Part shown: positions 5,987 through 7,732 of the stretch, one piece after another
Position numbering within the stretch: the stretch's first letter is position 1
How the letters are laid out: every line of letters begins with the position of its first letter
Assembly (NCBI GenBank): GCA_036783645.1
Contig: DAIPWT010000208.1
Span: forward strand, 1 to 7,732
Direction of reading: 5' to 3'
Length of the DNA stretch: 7,732 nt
Source: UBA4732 sp002404095
GTDB taxonomy: Bacteria; Planctomycetota; Planctomycetia; Gemmatales; Gemmataceae
The notes under the pieces: generated by a model
Seen by the model: the letters and a program-made list of their open reading frames with translations, nothing else
Database searches by the model: none
Told to the model about the DNA's origin: nothing
Program-made: the position numbers and the translations under genes

Positions 5987-7648
5987 TCAACTTCTGCCGC
6001 TGGTGCGATAAAGCCGCCGTAGGCCGGCCGGCGCGGCTAGCAGCAAAGCGAGGCCGATTAGCAGCATCAGGTATACGCGGTGGTCCATTTCCGGAACGAT
6101 AACGCCGTGGACGGTGTACCCGGTGTTGGCGACGCCGCTGGCGCGCTTGCCGCCTCGCTCCACGTACACTTGGATGTTGCGCGCCGTGCCGTCGTCCGGG
6201 TGTCGGCTGGCGAAGGTGACGGTATAGGTGGACTCCAGTTCCTCGGTCAGCTCGTCGTAAATAAGCGACAATTTCGATACGTCACGACCGGGATAGTACT
6301 TTCCGCCGGTTGATTTCGCCAGCGTACCGAGCGCCTTTTCGTCGATGCCGTCGTCGTGCAGGTCGATCGACAGCTTCTCGAATATCTCGTAGAGCTTTTG
6401 TTGGTTTTCCGCGTGGAAATACTCGCCGCCGGTCTTGTCGGCCATTTTCCTCATGATCGGCTCGTTGATCTCCTCGGCGCGGCCCAGGCCCAGCATGTAC
6501 AGGCGCACGCCAGCCGCGTTGGCGGCGTCGATCACGTCCTGGTCGGTACGGCGGCTGCCCGGCGATTCGTCCACGCCGTCGGTCAACACTACGACCGCCC
6601 TTTTGCCCGGCAACCGCGCCGCCGCCAACGTTTGTACGCCATACCACGTCGCGTCGTACAGCACCGTGCCGCTTTCCGGCTGCAATTCCTTAATATCGCG
6701 CTTTAACGCTGCCTTATTGGCGCTGAACGGCAGCGGCTTCTGAATGTCGCTGCTAAACGGCAACAGCGTCGTCTTGGCCGTGGGACGCATCAACTCCACG
6801 AAGCGCGAAGCCGCCTCGCGCAGCGCCTCGATCTTGGGTTTGTCGTCGCCGTCCGCGGCTCTTTCCGCCATGCTGCCGCTGTGGTCCAACACTAGTACGG
6901 TCGTCACTAGCTCGTTTTTGCCGGGGTCGCCGATGCCGATGGTGTAAATGGGCGTTTGGTCGCGTTTCGCCTGCTCGATCACTTGAAACATCGTCCGTGA
7001 GCTGTTCATGTCCACGCCGTCGGTCATCAGAATGACGGCTTTGCGCCCCTTCACTTCCTTGAGCATATGCAGCGCCGCGTCGGTGGCGTCGAGGTAGGCG
7101 GTGCCGCCGCTAGGTGCGGCTTCATTGATCTTTTGGTGCAGCAACAGGCGATGAGCGGCGAACCGCGACGGGTCGCGGCCGGGAGGTTCTTTGACGAGAA
7201 GCCGATGGTCGAACAGGATCAAGCCGGAGTCCGATTGGGCGTCAAGCTTAACGAGGAAAGCGTTGGCGGCCTTGCGCGCCTCGTCGATCTTGTGGTTGCT
7301 CGCCATGCTACCGCTGACGTCCATCGCCAATACCGTCGTCAACCCTTGCGCGCGCGGTTGGAAAATCTCCAAGTCCGTCACGCGCCGACCGTCCTCTTCC
7401 ACGGCGATCTCGTCTTTGGTCACGTCGTCCGCCACGGGGCCGTCCTTGCCGCGGCGCACTTTGAAATGCAGCGTGACGTATAGACCCTTTTTTCCATCCT
7501 TTTCGTGGGATGTAACAACATTGGGATCGAGGTCGATGTGGTACTCAGAAGAGGCCGCGTCTTGCGCGGGCGCCGACGGCGCGGCCGTGAGGAGAACAGC
7601 CGTCAGTCCGCCCAAGACAGCGGCGCAGAGCAAAGACGAGGCGCGCAT
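5987..7648 (-). CDS. Secreted, membrane-anchored protein with two VWA domains
   Basis: A 553-residue protein with a Sec signal peptide (hydrophobic 7-22, likely cleavage after APA at residue 28) and a C-terminal membrane segment (about 525-543) followed by a basic tail, so most of it should face the periplasm or outside. Two von Willebrand factor A domains each have a complete metal site (MIDAS). The first has DVSGS at 110-114, T183 and D210 (LMTDG); the second has DHSGS at 255-259, T328 and D357 (LTDG). These domains bind Mg2+ and usually mediate protein-protein contacts. The second domain begins directly after YTIGIGDPG (235-243) of the first, and the usual closing module occurs twice: MADKTGGEYF (402-411) and LAKSTGGKYY (443-452). 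This suggests that the second VWA is inserted in the first. It resembles Bat-type and 'Ca-activated chloride channel homolog' VWA proteins, but the function is unknown. ATG 7648 is right for the signal peptide; no clear ribosome binding site is visible. Confidence 0.88.
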   Translation of the reverse strand: MRASSLLCAAVLGGLTAVLLTAAPSAPAQDAASSEYHIDLDPNVVTSHEKDGKKGLYVTLHFKVRRGKDGPVADDVTKDEIAVEEDGRRVTDLEIFQPRAQGLTTVLAMDVSGSMASNHKIDEARKAANAFLVKLDAQSDSGLILFDHRLLVKEPPGRDPSRFAAHRLLLHQKINEAAPSGGTAYLDATDAALHMLKEVKGRKAVILMTDGVDMNSSRTMFQVIEQAKRDQTPIYTIGIGDPGKNELVTTVLVLDHSGSMAERAADGDDKPKIEALREAASRFVELMRPTAKTTLLPFSSDIQKPLPFSANKAALKRDIKELQPESGTVLYDATWYGVQTLAAARLPGKRAVVVLTDGVDESPGSRRTDQDVIDAANAAGVRLYMLGLGRAEEINEPIMRKMADKTGGEYFHAENQQKLYEIFEKLSIDLHDDGIDEKALGTLAKSTGGKYYPGRDVSKLSLIYDELTEELESTYTVTFASRHPDDGTARNIQVYVERGGKRASGVANTGYTVHGVIVPEMDHRVYLMLLIGLALLLAAPAGLRRLYRTSGRS

Positions 7649-7732
7649 GGAAGGTCTCGGATGTCGGCGAATTACACTGAGAGGGCGTCTTGAAATCAGG
7701 TTTTTCGGCGTTTCGGTCGTCTCCGCAGCCGG

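Noticed and set aside
5970..5990. TTG start for mnmE overlapping the VWA stop (TTGA)
   Set aside because: The overlap is tempting for coupling, but the added seven residues are not part of the MnmE N-terminus, which fits ATG 5969.
6080..7693. Several long open frames on + opposite the VWA gene
   Set aside because: They are high-GC mirror frames of a well-supported coding region and carry no domain signature.

Overview
The window reads as ordinary chromosomal DNA of a planctomycete, most likely of the Gemmata or Pirellula type. The evidence is the set of lineage-typical genes: a short Cys-rich protein with the GYYPTCWRPW core, a Uma2-type nuclease, a DUF5678-like gene overlapping a small retropepsin-like gene, and a secreted protein with two VWA domains. 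Moderately high G+C and mostly weak Shine-Dalgarno sequences also fit. The assignment rests on recognising protein families, not on a marker gene.

Layout. The left half (about 1-3822) is read on the + strand: a Cys-rich planctomycete protein (start unresolved) closed by a strong hairpin terminator; a Uma2 nuclease preceded by an extended -10 box; a fold-type III PLP enzyme of the D-serine dehydratase/D-threonine aldolase group 19 bases after it; a 541-base stretch in which I recognise no gene; and a PseG-like, GT-B-type protein. The right half (7648-3884) is read on the - strand: a twin-VWA membrane-anchored protein, mnmE (tRNA U34 modification GTPase), a DUF5678-like gene with its own promoter and a good ribosome binding site, and a translationally coupled aspartic protease gene broken by a frameshift. 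The two halves converge on a nearly perfect 23-bp hairpin at 3839-3887, which probably terminates both.

How the genes work together. MnmE is housekeeping. The Uma2 and PLP-enzyme genes are close enough to share a transcript, but no common pathway is evident. The DUF5678-like gene and the protease gene share a 4-base GTGA overlap and so form a unit. Its function is unknown, and here the protease half looks inactivated. The VWA gene lies directly upstream of mnmE (17-base gap) and is probably co-transcribed with it without a functional link.

I see no CRISPR array, transposon, tRNA, rRNA or prophage. No complete new system is evident. The points most worth a second look are the frameshifted protease and its partner, the VWA domain that appears inserted inside another VWA domain, and the PseG-like protein that lacks the family's catalytic histidine.
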